NCBI RefSeq assembly: GCF_021347895.1
Contig: NC_067118.1
Location: 43,428,755-43,492,754 of the forward strand
DNA from: Acanthochromis polyacanthus
Lineage: Eukaryota > Chordata > Actinopteri > Pomacentridae
DNA: 64,000 nt
Direction: 5' to 3'
Both the position numbers and the translations under genes were made by a program. Shown here piece by piece: positions 43,561 to 56,050 of this stretch (position 1 is the first letter of the stretch; every line of letters starts with the position of its first letter). Below the pieces are notes generated by a model. That model made no database searches and was not told the origin of the DNA. It saw only the letters and a list, made by a program, of their open reading frames with translations.

Positions 43561-44639
43561 CAGATAGAACATGAAGTGTCTCCTGAATAGACGTTCCTCC
43601 TACAGACACGTGCATTTTCAGGCATGTAGACTCCACAAACATCTGATCTGTGATTCATTCTCTAACTGCCCATCAGAGGAAAGACATGATCTGAGCATGT
43701 GCAGAAATTCAGACCACTGACAGAAACAGAAAACACTAGAAGACGTCAGCAGTTTCTCTCTCTGTGACAGAGGAAAGAAATGAACCAGTGAAGGTTCTTA
43801 TTCAGCGATGAAGGAAGTTCTGACCTTCTGTTCCCTCCTCTGTGGAGGTGAAACTATCTCTGCTGACCAGCTGACCAGCTCATCCATTTTCACATTGGAA
43901 GTTATTTCCCGTATTAGTCAGGATCCATGTGTGGCTTTTTTTCCGCTCCGCCTTCCTCACATTCCTGTTGTGGATCTTCTTGGAGCAGGTTTGACCCAGA
44001 GTTCCTGCTTTCACCCCTAAAAACATCTCCTGCTTCTCCTTTATCATGTTCAGTCTGCCGTTCTGCCCGGCTTACTGTCCTCTCCAAACAAACAGAGGCG
44101 GTTTTATTTCTCCTTTGTCGTTTGCAAAGACATTTCTCCAGTTCTTCATGTGTAAACAGCCTGCAGCCTGTGTGAGGAAGAGAGAGAGAGAAACACAAAA
44201 CACTCACAATAAATGAAACGAGAGAAGTCCAGACTGCAGCTCACCTTCATGACAACCACACCGGCTTCATTCTGCTGTTAAAACATCCTGGATGGACAGA
44301 CTTTAAAGACTGTTCTGGATGTTTTATTGACTCCTGACGACCAGAAATAGCAGAACCAAGGAGAAAGAGAAGCTCCAATAGGCGGTGGACCAACACCTAG
44401 AAATGACATTCTTCCATCGTAGTATGAAAATCTTCTTCCTTATTGGTTTACAAAGGCTATTATTTCATTTGTAAGCATAGATTATTCTTCTGACTAATGT
44501 AATGATAGAACTTGAGGAAAACTTAAGAGTAGAAACTCCTTTCTGAAAAACATTTTATTTACAACAACAACATTTAATGTCATCATATTTTAACAGTCAG
44601 CTGCTGTTCCTGGACTTCATCATTCATCATAGAAAAGAA
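43561..44639. other. No gene seen over 1 kb
   Basis: Frames of 70-97 codons overlap on both strands at 43808-44207; this mutual overlap is a composition effect. No domain recognised. Confidence 0.45.
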
Positions 44640-44740
44640 CAGATCTTTATTGTCACTGTTACAGAGAACAATGAAAATCACTTTGGTACTCTCCACATAG
44701 CAGCACTGAAAATAGAAAATATAAAACATTAAAAACATAC
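44640..44740 (-). mobile_element. Rex-type LINE end
   Basis: GATCTTTATTGTCACTGTTACAG followed by ACAATGAAAATCACTTTGG and ATAAAACATTAAAAACATAC, the Rex-type end with an A-rich downstream part. Confidence 0.6.
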
Positions 44741-46474
44741 ACAACCCTGATTATACACAACATAAGAGCAGTGTGCTGTACGGAAACCTGCTCTACACAT
44801 GATTACTGCACTGTTTGACCGGATCCACGCTGAAGGTGAACCTCTACTATTCTCTGTAAAACACTGACAGTCTGTTGTTCTCAGTCATAAACCAATGTTT
44901 TCCTGCTCCTTCCTCTCTGCCTTTTCAGCCTCGGGGCGCATATTCTGTATTTATTTGGTTACACAGTGGAATGAAAGAGAAAGTCTGGTAAAAACTGTTG
45001 AAGGATGCAGAGGACAGACAGGGAGACTGTAGAATCTGGATCAGAAGAAGAGGAGGTGTGAAATGAAACACCAAACCAATCAAACATGAAGTTCTACAGG
45101 AACTTCTCTGGTAGAATCTCCTTCTAACTGAACGTTTCTGATACACGACGACTCTGGAGCTCTGCTAAATGTGTAGGAAGTGAACATAATGCAGTTTAAT
45201 TAGCACTAATGGACCAAAGACTTTATTTTGGATATGATTTCATATTGTTCCATAAATAGAGACTAAAGGTTCTGAAGAAAGAATGAACTAGGAAGTAGTT
45301 AAACGCTATTTAACCAACATTAGCACTGCATCTGAAAATAAAATCTTTATTGGATGAATGAACCATTGAGCCACAACAACAAAGAATAAAACCAGTGACA
45401 GGTGACATTAATAACATGGTTCAGTCTTTAAAATGCAGAGTTCTGGCACTTATATGACTTTAACACCACCTTAACAGGATAATACAGTCCAATGTACTGT
45501 AAAACTGCTCAGGAAAAGCTCGAGGAACATGATCAAGAGCTCAAGACTCTGACTGAGCATCCATGAGGTGGAATAAACCTGATCCATGCAGATTCTACCC
45601 CAGAGGTCCAGACCTACCTTTTGTCAGCCCAGAAGGGAACATGAGCCCTGTTTTCAGGTGGTTCTAATGTTGTGGCTGATCAGTTCACAGCAGCAGCTTC
45701 CTCATGTACAGTGAATGTATGCAGAAGGAAAGAGTTTTAGAAGAGCTGGAGAGAATCTGACAACTGGAATGTCTGTTTCTGAACAAAGTCCTGATATCCC
45801 ACATAAAAACCACAAACAGCAGCGAGTGGGTTTGGTAAAATGCATCGGTCTTTATGAGTTTAAATATAGGTCAGTCTTCCAGCAGCGTCAGCATTCAGCT
45901 CTCAGACTGCAGTACTTCACGGACGGAGTGGACGGACCTCCTGAGGAAACCAGAAGCACTTTACATCAACATTCATGTCAGGTTGTTTCCCTCCTATCCG
46001 TCACTGACAGCAGCAAGCACCCGGCTTACTCTGACCTCATTATGCCCACAGAAAAAACAGGTGATGAACTGGCTGGTAAATACTTCTAAAGTGAAGGAGA
46101 GGAAGCAGCTGCAGGTAACACTTTAGAGAAGCATGAACCAACAGTAAAGAGCTTAAATCAGTGCTGGGTTTCATCTTTAGCTGTTCAGTGACCGGGCTGT
46201 CACTTCTGATGGTAAAACGTCCAGCTGATGTTTTTAGCTGAGTCCCTTCAGACAGTGATGGGAGACGTACACGAGAACAGTTTTAGTAAAAATACTCCAG
46301 AACAAGATGAAACTCTACTGGAGGAAAAGTACATGAGTTCTACAGCAAACTGTAGCTGCATTAACAAACTAAAATAGCTGGTTTGGTCTCTCTGATGGGT
46401 TTTTTACTGCACCAAGGAACACAGCAGAGTTATAATGATCGGCATGTTTGTCCTGCCGTCTGTTACCAACATTC
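44741..46474. other. No gene seen over 1.7 kb
   Basis: A 124-codon + frame (45715-46089) and its 90-codon overlapping partner have no known domain and no obvious splice context. Otherwise featureless. Confidence 0.45.
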
Positions 46475-46795
46475 CTCTGAAACAGACCAACGGATTTGGA
46501 TGAAATTTCCAGGAAAGCTCAGAAATGACACAAGGACCAAGTGATCAGATTCTGGCAGTGATGCAGCTTATAGTCTGGATCCATGCATTAGTTACAGATT
46601 TCTGTATCATTGCCAGATAGCAGCACAGCGTCACTGTAACCATGACAACCAGTGAACACTACATCAGCTGATTGTGATCCTACTACAAATCCACCTCTGA
46701 GGACTTATCAGGACTTATCCATCAGAAATGATCCAAGGAACAGCAGATTAAACTGTGGGGGGTTTCTGAGCCGCCTGCTACACGTTTAGGTCACA
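46475..46795 (+). mobile_element. Non-autonomous element copy, inverted relative to 29965-30255
   Basis: See the partner entry at 29484. The two copies are about 75-80 percent alike by eye and lie in opposite orientation 16 kb apart. No frame. Confidence 0.65.
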
Positions 46796-48404
46796 TGATC
46801 CGGTATCCATACATAAATCATTTAGTTTGTGGGTTCATCTACATTAAATGCTTTGATTTCTGATCATCAATAACTAATAAATAAATGCTGCATTTCCGCT
46901 GTGTGTGAGCAGCCTTGATTCAGAGCTGATACCAGCTTACACATCTGAAAGAAATCCTCAACTACACATCATTAATTGTAGTTGTCAGAAAGACTGGAAA
47001 GCACTGGTTTGTTGTTTATCATTTATTTTTATGGGCTTGTCGTGTTACCCATTATGAAACTCTGATCTTTAAAGCAGTAAAGCTGTGAGGTAAATGTAGT
47101 GACGTATGAAGAACAGTAAAAGACAGAAGTAGCACAAAATGACCAAACTTCAGAACAATTCCATGTGCCTGTGCTTTATTTGACTAAATGTATGAAGTTA
47201 GTTTACATAACTGCAGTAAAAACAATAAGAGCTTGAATTTCAGCTTCTTCCTCTAAAGACTCATTTGCATCTTTGAAAGTGTCAGATATCTCTACATATG
47301 TGTTATATTTATTTTTATTACTGCTGTTCTTCCCCTGTTCTTCTTTCTGTAGTTTCTTTATTTTTATTCTCTTCCATCCAGGGTGACATCAGTCCTTATA
47401 TGTTGTGTACATAAATCTGATTAAAACCATCACTGAGCAACAGAACACATAACAGATCAGACTGAAGTTCTGCAGATTATCATCTAAAGTATGGAGGCTA
47501 AAAAGAAGCACTTTCACCAGAAACTAAGGATTTTTTTTAATCATTTTAACTTCTCTCTCCTCACTGTTCTGAATTCTGAAACTATTATTTTCCTGCTCTT
47601 CCTCCTGTTTTACACCGAGGTTATTCAGCCTCTCAGCACACATTTTTTATGGATTTTCTGTGTAAACAGTGGAATGAAAAGAGAAAGGAAGGAGTGATGG
47701 ACGACTACAGGGAGACAGCAGGTTAAGAAGGAAAGTTTAACTGTGAAGAACCTGGAATAAAAGAGGAGCTGTGCTCTGAATAATTAAAGACAGAAAACAC
47801 ACCACAGAACAAAACAGAGCAGGTCTCCTTCAGTGGAGTGGACACTGAGTTTAGTCTTCTAACCTTTTAGTACAGTTCATCCTTCCATACAGTCCAGTTG
47901 GACAGAAAGCTGCAGGTTTCTACATGAATGTGTGAACACGCTGCAGCACGTCTGCATACATCCAGCAGCATTAACGCCTACCACGGTGTGTTCAGGTGCT
48001 CCTGTTCATCAGAACGCCGTGAATGCACGAGTCCCTCCTATCCAGATACTTCCTGTTACTCATCCAGCTGATTTCACTGAGGAATGAGGAGAACCATGAA
48101 GCTTTCAGCGCTGACAGGACTGTAAATCTGAGTGATGGAGAGGAGCGAACATGATTGATAGCAGGGACCTAGCTGATTCCTTTAAAGCTGTATGAGGGAC
48201 TTCACAGCCAAAGAACATTCAGCAGCAAATAAACCAGTGAGATGCTTTAAGGCAGATGTTTAGATAAAACATGAAACCTTTAAATAAATACTCGCTACCG
48301 TTTTTCTCACATCACTGAAGAGTCGTAAGTCACTTTCAGGAATGTGCAGCAAAAAAAAAAAAGGAATGTACAGCAGGTTTATGGGCCTTTACAAGGTTTA
48401 GATA
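46796..48404. other. No gene seen over 1.6 kb
   Basis: Only short frames; nothing recognisable. Confidence 0.45.
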
Positions 48405-48440
48405 GATAGATATAAACTTTATTATCAGATCAGATAAAGT
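48405..48440 (+). mobile_element. LINE-type (GATA)n tail
   Basis: GATAGATAGATATAAACTTT then ATTATCAGATCAGATAAAG. A 3' end motif only. A similar motif in the opposite orientation (TTTAATCTATCTAG) lies at 49704-49718. Confidence 0.5.
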
Positions 48441-48544
48441 TCATCTTTGAGCCAGACCTAAAGGATTGTCCATGACACCTGATTCTGATTCAGTTTTGCT
48501 TTGATTTATCATTAAATTCATTGTTTAGTTTTAGTTTTGCTTGT

Positions 48545-48971
48545 GAAACTTCTGATGTCCACATTTTCAACATTTTTGGGAAATCTTTGAACTTTTTTGG
48601 TGGAAAAAAAAAAGAAATGTTAGAAGTGTTTCTTTAAGAAAATTCACACAAAAAATCAAACAAAATCTGCAAATTTCTCTGGATTTTGGTTGATTTTTAT
48701 GTGAGTGTTCTTAAAGAAAATATCAGAAGTTTTAAATCTGCCATCATTTTAAATATTTTTTAGGATTTTTTGAAGATTTTTATTCATTTTTTGAAAATAT
48801 TTACAAGAATTTTCTTGCCAAATTTGGGGGATTTTTTTCAATAAGAAATTATTTGAATTTTCTTCCTGAAGGTTTTTGCAAATATTTATAAATTTGGGGA
48901 ATTATTTTGCTGAATTTTTTACATTTTTTTTCAGACAAGGAAACAATATTTTTTGGTAAATGAGGACAACA
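48545..48971 (+). mobile_element. piggyBac-like MITE, copy 4 (left end lost)
   Basis: Begins inside the family at GTGAAACTTCTGATGTCCAC and runs through TTTTTGGTGGAAAAAAAAAA, a hairpin (TTCACACAAAAAATCAAAC with GGTTGATTTTTATGTGAGTG), CCAAATTTGGGGGATTTTTT and TGGTAAATGAGGACAACA, the last matching the right terminus of the family. Neither TTAA is preserved. Confidence 0.75.
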
Positions 48972-50989
48972 TTTGCAGTGTGGTATTTTTTTCATTTCCT
49001 GGTACTTCCAGGTGTCCTTTCTGTCTGTTATCAGGTTGCTTTAAAAAGTTCTGTTGACTCGTTCATTCTGCTCCTCAGTAATCCAACAGACCAACCGTTT
49101 TCCTAGAAATCATGTTTCTGTCCTGAAACAACAGATGCTGTACCTGGCAGGTCTCTGACATGTTTACACTGAACAGACCAGTCAGAGGGCTGTATTCATT
49201 TACTTTTTTAGGTAAAACATCCAGTTCTGTGGTACTCTGAGGTGTTCATTAAACTATTTATTACCATTTACTTGGTGAGGGGATATTTAGACGGTTGGCT
49301 TCTAAAACTGATAGTAGATCTATGAAGTTCTTCAAAAAACAGGAAAATAATAAATCCAGTGCCTTTATGCTTCATGTTTAACCCAGTCAACCAAAGTGCT
49401 GCCATCCCATGCAGACTTTATTAACTAATAACAGAACCATATACTCAGTCCTGTATGGAACCACTGCAGGGATTCTTGTACTTTTTTGGTCCCAGTTTAA
49501 AGTCTTGCAGCAGTTTTCTGCACCAGCAGACAGACAGGGAGAAGTGGCCAGTAATCAGCTACAGAAAGATGCCCAGCCTTTAAGGACATTAATCCAGTGA
49601 TTCTGACAGTTGGTAGATTTAAATGTAGTATTGTTCCTGTGTAGAAAGGACCAGCCTTTCATTAGGGAGTTTATCTGATTGTCTAATTGTCCCTAAATAA
49701 AGGTTTAATCTATCTAGTCTAATTACAGAGTTGACTCAGTGATGACTGAATATAGATGTAAATGATAACTGGATAATGACAGTAGTTTTGTCTTCATTCT
49801 CTGTTATTCAGCTGAAGACCGTCTTTGACTATCCAGGACTATGGATGGATGTGGTTCAGGTTTAATCTGTGGCTTTTACAACATTAAAATATACACATTG
49901 TATCCCCTTAGCGCCCCACAAGTCGAGTCCTTTACTGATCCGTTCTAATCCCACAGTGTTTGGAAAACCATCCCCATCTTCCAGGAATGATATCCTGATT
50001 TTCCTAACTGGAATTCTGATTGGATGCTATTTTTTTCCCTTTGGGAATCAGGAGAAAGAAAGACCTGACTGGTTCTACAGACAGCCATAAAAGGCTCTAC
50101 GATTGGTCAATGTTCACGCCCATCCTCCATTCCTGCCCTCTGATTGGTTCCCTTGTCTCGACCAGCTGTATCCTCCTCTTCCTCCTTTTCTTCCTTGTAA
50201 TTCTCTTCCTCATTATTGTTCTTACATTTCTGTAATCTCCCTCCTGTCTTGAACACACCTTTCTGTTTCTGTAATCAGCGCTTTGTTTCTTTTCTAATTT
50301 TGACTGATTATAGATGGATTTGATCCTGCTGGCTCCATTTCGACTAACATTATGAATGCAAGAAGTTTCCTAAAGAGCAGCTGATTCAAAATATATATCT
50401 GCTTCTATTTTTAAAAAAATCCATTTGGGAGTCAGATACAGTAATCTAACAGAAGCTGCAGTGAGTTTCCATCAGTGAATGAAGAACAGAACACATTTCA
50501 TCATGTTCTAGTTTTCAAAGTCTGCTCTAGAAAAGGCTTCAGATATATTGTTTTATAGTTTTGTGGACAGTTAATACTTTCTACAATTAAAAAAGGTTAT
50601 TGGTCGCTGATTGTTCCTTCTGTCCACATCTGAATATTAAAACTATAAAACCTACAGTTAGATGGTCATGGATTCGTCTTTTGTAAGATGTTTTGTCAGT
50701 GGTTCACAAACTGGTGTTGGAAACAAAAACATTGTGTTGTGTCAAAGTCAGTTAATTCATTATTGATTCATTATTGATCATCGTTGTTTGACAGAAACAG
50801 CAGCAGTCTACCAAGCAGCCATCAGCAGCAGCAGCAACCATCACTGAAGAGAAAACGGTTTTCTGACCACAACCCGCCCACAGTTGTTCTTCTTACTGAT
50901 ATTTCTGTGGATGTAGTTTGAACCAGAATGAAAAAAACAAACCAAGAAAAGAAGCAAAGAAACCAACAAAGCAGATGTGACACTTTTCA
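48972..50989. other. No gene seen over 2 kb
   Basis: Frames of 63-73 codons show no domain. A CAGCAGCAGCAGCAAC run lies near 50826. Confidence 0.45.
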
Positions 50990-51235
50990 CAGAAGCTCAA
51001 CAGTAGAAGATGATTAGGTGGAGCAGGGATCCGTTTACGCTTTATTTAGGCCACATGTCAATCATCACACAAAAAATTCAATGTCACATTTGCTGCTGCT
51101 GTGAAGCAAAAGATCCAGAAACCAGATCTGGAAAAAAGACCCCAAACTGAACGGGCGTCCAGCAGCATGACTGGAAACAGATCCGTTTACACTGTTTTCA
51201 GACCAGACGCCAATCACTGATGAAACGAGGAAACC
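50990..51235. repeat. Weak tandem duplication
   Basis: GGATCCGTTTACGCTTTATT-AGGCCACATGTCAATCATC (51028-51065) is echoed by AGATCCGTTTACACTGTTTT-AGACCAGACGCCAATCAC (51180-51217), offset about 152 bp. Confidence 0.5.
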
Positions 51236-51577
51236 TCAACTTGGAAAACTTGAAAGAAACATTGCAAATTGGTTCTCAGATTTCAGAAGCAGAAGGGAGC
51301 GACCTGGCCCCCGGTCCTGAAAGGTAATAGCTTAATGGAATCAGTCAATGGATACAAAGTAGCAGAAAACACAGAAAGTGACATAAAGGTGTCAGAAAAC
51401 CTTCAGGATTTACTGCTGAGGTTTAATGTTACACCAGTCAGAGCTTCGTTTTCTAACTGTAGATGTTGGCGACTAAGTCACTGAACGTGTTATATTTAAA
51501 TATCAATGCACAGCTGCAAAAGGCATCTCTGTTAATATGTTTCACACACATGAAAGTGAAGAAGTAAAACACAGATA

Positions 51578-52000
51578 CACTGCCTGGCCAAAAAAAGTTA
51601 CTCTAATATTTCATTGGACCTCCTTCAGCTCTCCTTCACTGTGGCATCGTTTCTATAAGATTCTGCAGCGTCACAGCATTTATTTCTATCTTTGCTACTA
51701 AGATCTTCTACTGACGATGGGAAAGTCGGACCAAAGTCTTCTCCAGAACATCCCAGAGGTTCTCAGTGGGGCTGAGGTCTGGATCCATCTCCTGCTCCCT
51801 AATCCACTCATTCTCAACGTGACCCCATGAATCCTGACATCATCATCTTGGAACATGAAGAAAACCTCCACTGATGTAAAGACCTGGTCCTTCAGCATCT
51901 TCAGGTATCAGCTGACCTCATTCTTTGGGAACATAACGTTTCTGAACCTGACCAACCCCAGACCATAACCCCAGCCCCCACAGGCCATGATGAGGGCATC
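51578..52000 (-). pseudogene. Tc1-like transposase C-terminal fragment (family B)
   Basis: A DNA cut-and-paste transposase relic. Minus-strand frames read MFQDDDVRIHG (51822-51860), matching the F(Q)QDDNARIH motif that holds the second catalytic Asp, and DPDLSPTENLWDVLEKTL (51738-51795), matching the third-acid motif of Tc1/mariner DDE enzymes. The two motifs are in different frames, so at least one frameshift separates them. The element ends at 51578 with CACTGCCTGGCC followed by A7, a terminal repeat known from fish Tc1-like elements, next to TA (51576-51577), the standard target. It has no complementary end nearby. Confidence 0.8.
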
Positions 52001-52960
52001 ACCTCATCCTATTCTCTTCTAAGCCTGATGCCCCCATCTGCTGGTCCCGTTCCACTAAGCTTGTGGTCTTTCTGACTTGGTTCTTCAGGTTCTTGATGGT
52101 TTAAGTCAGGACTTTGGGGAGACCAGTCTAGAACCTTCATTCCAGCCTGATGGAACCATTTCTTTAGCACTTCTGATGTGTGTTTGGGCTCATTGTCTGG
52201 TTGAAACATCCAACTGTGTCCAAGATCAACCTTCTGCTGATGGTTTTAGGTTCTCCTGAAGAACGTGGAGGTGATCCTCCTTCTTCATTATTCCATTTAC
52301 TTTGTGGAAAGCTCCGGTTCCACAGAGCATGATACTGCCACCACCATGCCTGATGGTAGGTTTGGTGTCCAAGACCTTCCTAAGACAGTCTGACACAAAT
52401 CCTCACCAAGTCTTAAACCAGGACCAAAACTAAACCTAAACTGCTCCTGAAAAAGTCCAAGACATTGTAAAACCAGTCCTAAATCAGTTCTTAAAAGGTC
52501 TTAAACAGGACCAAAACCAAACCTAAACCAGTCCAAAAGATGTTCAGAACCAGCCAGAATCCAGGCTGAAACCAGTCCTAGAAAAATGAATAAACAAAAA
52601 AACAGCACAAAGTCAGGACCAAAACCAGACCTAAACTTCTGCCCCCATCACTCTGAAACAGGGCTAATCTGGACTCATCAGACCACATGACCTTCTTCCA
52701 TGGATCCACAGTCCAATCAGCAAACTGAAGCCTTATTTTCCATCCTCACTGATCAGTGGTTTTCTTAGATCTACACCTGTTTAGTCCCAGTCTTTTGAGT
52801 TCCCTTCATGTGGAAATGTTCTTTCTTTCACTATTAAACAGCCGTCAGTTCTACTGCTGGTTTCCTACCATCATCCATTTATATATTTTATGGATCACCT
52901 ATACAACATTTTATCAGTTACACAAATTCTTAACATAGAACAAGGTAATCAGACTATTGT
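52001..52960 (-). pseudogene. Tc1-like transposase fragment (family A) with internal insertion
   Basis: Going 5' to 3' on the minus strand: WKKVMWSDESRLALFQSDG (52638-52715; SDES holds the first catalytic Asp), then an unrelated segment (52396-52637), then PTIRHGGGSIMLCGTGAFHK and NGIMKKEDH (about 52260-52370), a frameshift near 52235, and MFQPDNEPKHTSEVLKKWFH to SPQSPDLN (52090-52209; DN is the second catalytic Asp). The motif order fits Tc1. After SPDLN the protein departs from the family, and the family-B fragment follows in the same orientation. The N-terminal DNA-binding half is not recognised. Confidence 0.8.
52396..52637. repeat. Insertion of GGACCAAAAC-AAACCTAAAC repeats inside Tc1 remnant
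   Basis: AGGACCAAAACTAAACCTAAAC at 52421, AGGACCAAAACCAAACCTAAAC at 52508 and AGGACCAAAACCAGACCTAAAC at 52615 are spaced about 87 and 107 bp apart; CCAGTCCTA and CAGTCCAAAA variants fill the gaps. The segment interrupts the transposase between its first catalytic motif and HGGGS. Confidence 0.8.
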
Positions 52961-53704
52961 TTTTTCTTTTTTTCAGGACCAAAGATGTTTTGTCACAAGT
53001 ATGAAATATTTCACACTAATCTTCTTCAGAGCTCCACAGAGACTTAAACCCAGTGTGTTGGGTGTAGAAGTGATGGGACTGTCAGCTCACCTGGACAGGT
53101 AGAAACCTGTTTGGACAACAGGAAGGGAAAGAGGAGGTGGAAGGAAGGGGGGGTGAGGTTACCTGTGACCTCATTCTCCCTCAGGCAGAAGGTCTGAACT
53201 CCTTCACGTGGGCTGAGAGGGTGGCAGATGTTCAGAATCTAAAAAAAAAGGTTGAGGACACTCTTAGAAACAGGAAATTGGTCCATTTTGCTCTCAGCTA
53301 CATTTTTGATACTCGTGGTGGTAGATTTGTTCCAGATTAGGAAGTGAAACATGAAATCATTCCTGAGGGTTTTGATGTCAGATAAACCAGTTCCAGCCCA
53401 GGAGGAGCTGCAGTTGTTGCCAGGAGGCTTAAATCTGGTGTCATGCTGTTACTAAGCTGCAGGTTAACCTGTTTGACTGTCAGTGTGTGTTTAGTGACGG
53501 GTTACAGGTCAGAGGTGGAGGTTAGAAGCCAGAGAGATGAGCAGGGCAGTAAAGGAAGCCTTTACACCTCCAGGGTATGAAATCAGATTATTCTTTTAAA
53601 ACAGGGAAGGGAAAACACACTTTAAATAAGAATGAAAGAACGTACCGACACTGGCCTTGTGTTCATATATTCACATGATCTACATCATACATGTAGGGTA
53701 AGCT
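52961..53704. other. No gene seen
   Basis: Includes a G7 run near 53147. Nothing coding was noticed. Confidence 0.45.
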
Positions 53705-53721
53705 GGGGGGGGGGGGGGGGG
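53705..53721. repeat. Poly-G run of 17
   Basis: Uninterrupted G17 between AGCT and TTATC. A candidate sequencing error hotspot and G-quadruplex seed. Confidence 0.95.
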
Positions 53722-53740
53722 TTATCTCTCAGAGTAATCC

Positions 53741-53880
53741 TACAGTGGTGAACAGAAGTTTACTTGTAAAGACCATACATATCATGGAAAAATATTAGAC
53801 CACCTTTGTTTTCTTCAGTTTTTTGCTCATTTTAATGCCTGGTGCCACTAAAGGTCCATTTGTTTGGACAAATGACTGCA
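53741..53880 (+). mobile_element. Tc1-like element terminal fragment
   Basis: TACAGTGGTGAACAGAAGTTTAC begins with TA and resembles the TACAGTGGTGGACA-AAGT end of fish Tc1-like elements. ATTAGACCACCTTTGTTTTC, TTTTAATGCCTGGTGCCACT and AAAGGTCCATTTGTTTGGAC follow in the known order. No transposase remains. Confidence 0.65.
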
Positions 53881-56050
53881 TTCATGTGTCTCTTCATGCT
53901 CTCCACCAGCTTCAGATCACAGCAGCCCTGTATGTGCTTCAATAGGACACAACCAGACTTCTATTTATGGTTCTAGATGACTTTTCACCTTTCAGTTCTG
54001 ACCAATGGGAGGTCCCAGTTACTCATTTCCACCTCCAATCCCATGGCTTATTGCTTGTTAATGACGTTCAGACTGTGAATGGTTTTAAAGCTGCCTGCTG
54101 AGCAATAAACTGACTCACCGTAAGCCTGCCATCGGTCGCTCATAAAAATAAACTTTATTTCTAGAGCACTCGTGTCAGACTGTCACTGGATTGGTCCCCA
54201 ACTCTGGACCACATCTTTATTTACCAAAAACAGTTTTTCTAGTGCTGCCATGAGGTTAAAGTTTTGGTTTTTAATGATATCTCAGCTATAAAATGGCCTA
54301 AAGTTAGGTAAAGATAACTGCACCTGAGCCCTGACTTCCTCTGGTGCCATCAGCATGTTGGTGATTTGATCAAGGCTGCTGTTGTGGATGGAGAAGTTCA
54401 GCTGTGTTCTCCCTACGATGAGCAAAGTCCCTGCAGAGGGTGGAGTTAGAACACCGCTGTTATCTGTAGCTCTCAAACTGTATATAATTAGGATGATAAG
54501 TGGCTGTTAGTTTGGTTCAATAAACCGTTTTCTCTCTAAAACAAAACTGGAGCTTCAGCATCTAGTCCTCAGTTTGAATGAGTTATTCTTCTGCTTTATG
54601 GACCATCAGAAAAAAAGTACTAATAGCTGCAAACTAATAAAATTGCTTTTAACTTCAGCTGTGTTTCATACATGATAGCTGACTGCAGACTGTTGTTTTA
54701 AATAATGAAGCACTTATTGGATTTGAAGTGTAGCCAGAACATTTAGGTTTCAAATGTTTTCAAAGACTTTATTTTGTGTGAAAGTGGAGCAGTTCTACAC
54801 ATGCTTTCTGACTGTAATGTGTACTACTTTTACAGTATTTCCATCGTTGCCATTTTTAATGTGTTGAACTGTTCAGAGGATCAAACAGGGAATCATGTCC
54901 ACAGACGGTTTCTGTCTGTAAACCACGTCATCATGGGATGTTTTACATGTCCTGCACACACATGATAAAAATATACAAACTATTAACAATCCCAGTCATT
55001 AAACTGACAAGTTAACACGTGTAACACAAACCCCGAGCTACAAATACCCCCTGACAGCAAAAAGACACAAACTCCTGAAGTAGAGTCTGTTCAGGACGGG
55101 CTGATCGCTGCTTCTCTGATCACTCACCTGGCTCTGGAATAACAGCGGTGTTGTTCAGAACCAGAGGAGGCCCAGAGTTCCTCACTTATCCCCACATTTA
55201 AAGACTTTTTAAGTGCAGTTTGAGGTGATTGTTCCTCCGAGCAGAAGGAAGACGTGGAGCTGCTAATGCATCGACTGCGTGTCCTCCAGGTTTGGCACTG
55301 AAACTAAAGAACAGGAGGTTCTCTGTCGTGTTCTCAATTTATCAGCTAAAAGATCAGAAATGTTCATCACCAACAAAAGCTACATAGAGGAAGAGAACAG
55401 CATGTTTCCAAGCTGTCCAGTTCCTGCTGTTATTACAACACTTTAGAGTACATTTCTGATCTGGAAAACAACCAACACAGTCCTGATGGGAACGTCCTCC
55501 AGCGGATGGTGTGTTCCTGTTACACCACAAGAGTCACTACTAGGAGGAAATACGGCAGTGGAAGACTTTATTACTCTGCAATTACTATAAAAACCTGCTA
55601 AACACATAACTATTAATGCAGCATACTGCAGACTCCATTTAATGTCACAGTTTAACAAATACAAGGACAAGTTTGCAATGAAAAAATATGCACCAAATAT
55701 AAAAATGCATGAATATTAGAAGGAACTTGGACTCTACAAGATCTACTGAAGTTCTGCCAAAAATTCAGCTCCAGTTTTGCAGGATGTGGATTTAAACTGG
55801 TCGCAGATTTAGCTTTTTTTATTCGATATTATTATAGATCCATAGATGGGACGTTTTTCTTCTTGTATTCTACTTTTTTTTTCAAAGTTTGCCTGAGAAC
55901 ACACCAAAACAGTGTAAGAACAAAACTCTGATTCGGTCTGCCCTGGCTGCAGACACCGCGGTCCTGTTATGACTCTTCAACGTGTTTTATGGCTCTTATC
56001 CAGGTTGTTTTCTCCTGAATAGATCCTTCCATGTGTTGTTATCTGTTCTC
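53881..56050. other. No gene seen over 2.1 kb
   Basis: Short frames only; no RNA gene and no tandem array. Confidence 0.45.

Noticed and set aside
43808..44207. Cluster of overlapping frames on both strands as a possible exon
   Set aside because: Three frames overlap on opposite strands; no splice-site pair or conserved motif supports any of them.
45715..46126. Overlapping 124- and 90-codon plus frames as a small gene
   Set aside because: Two different frames are open over the same bases, and neither contains a motif I recognise.
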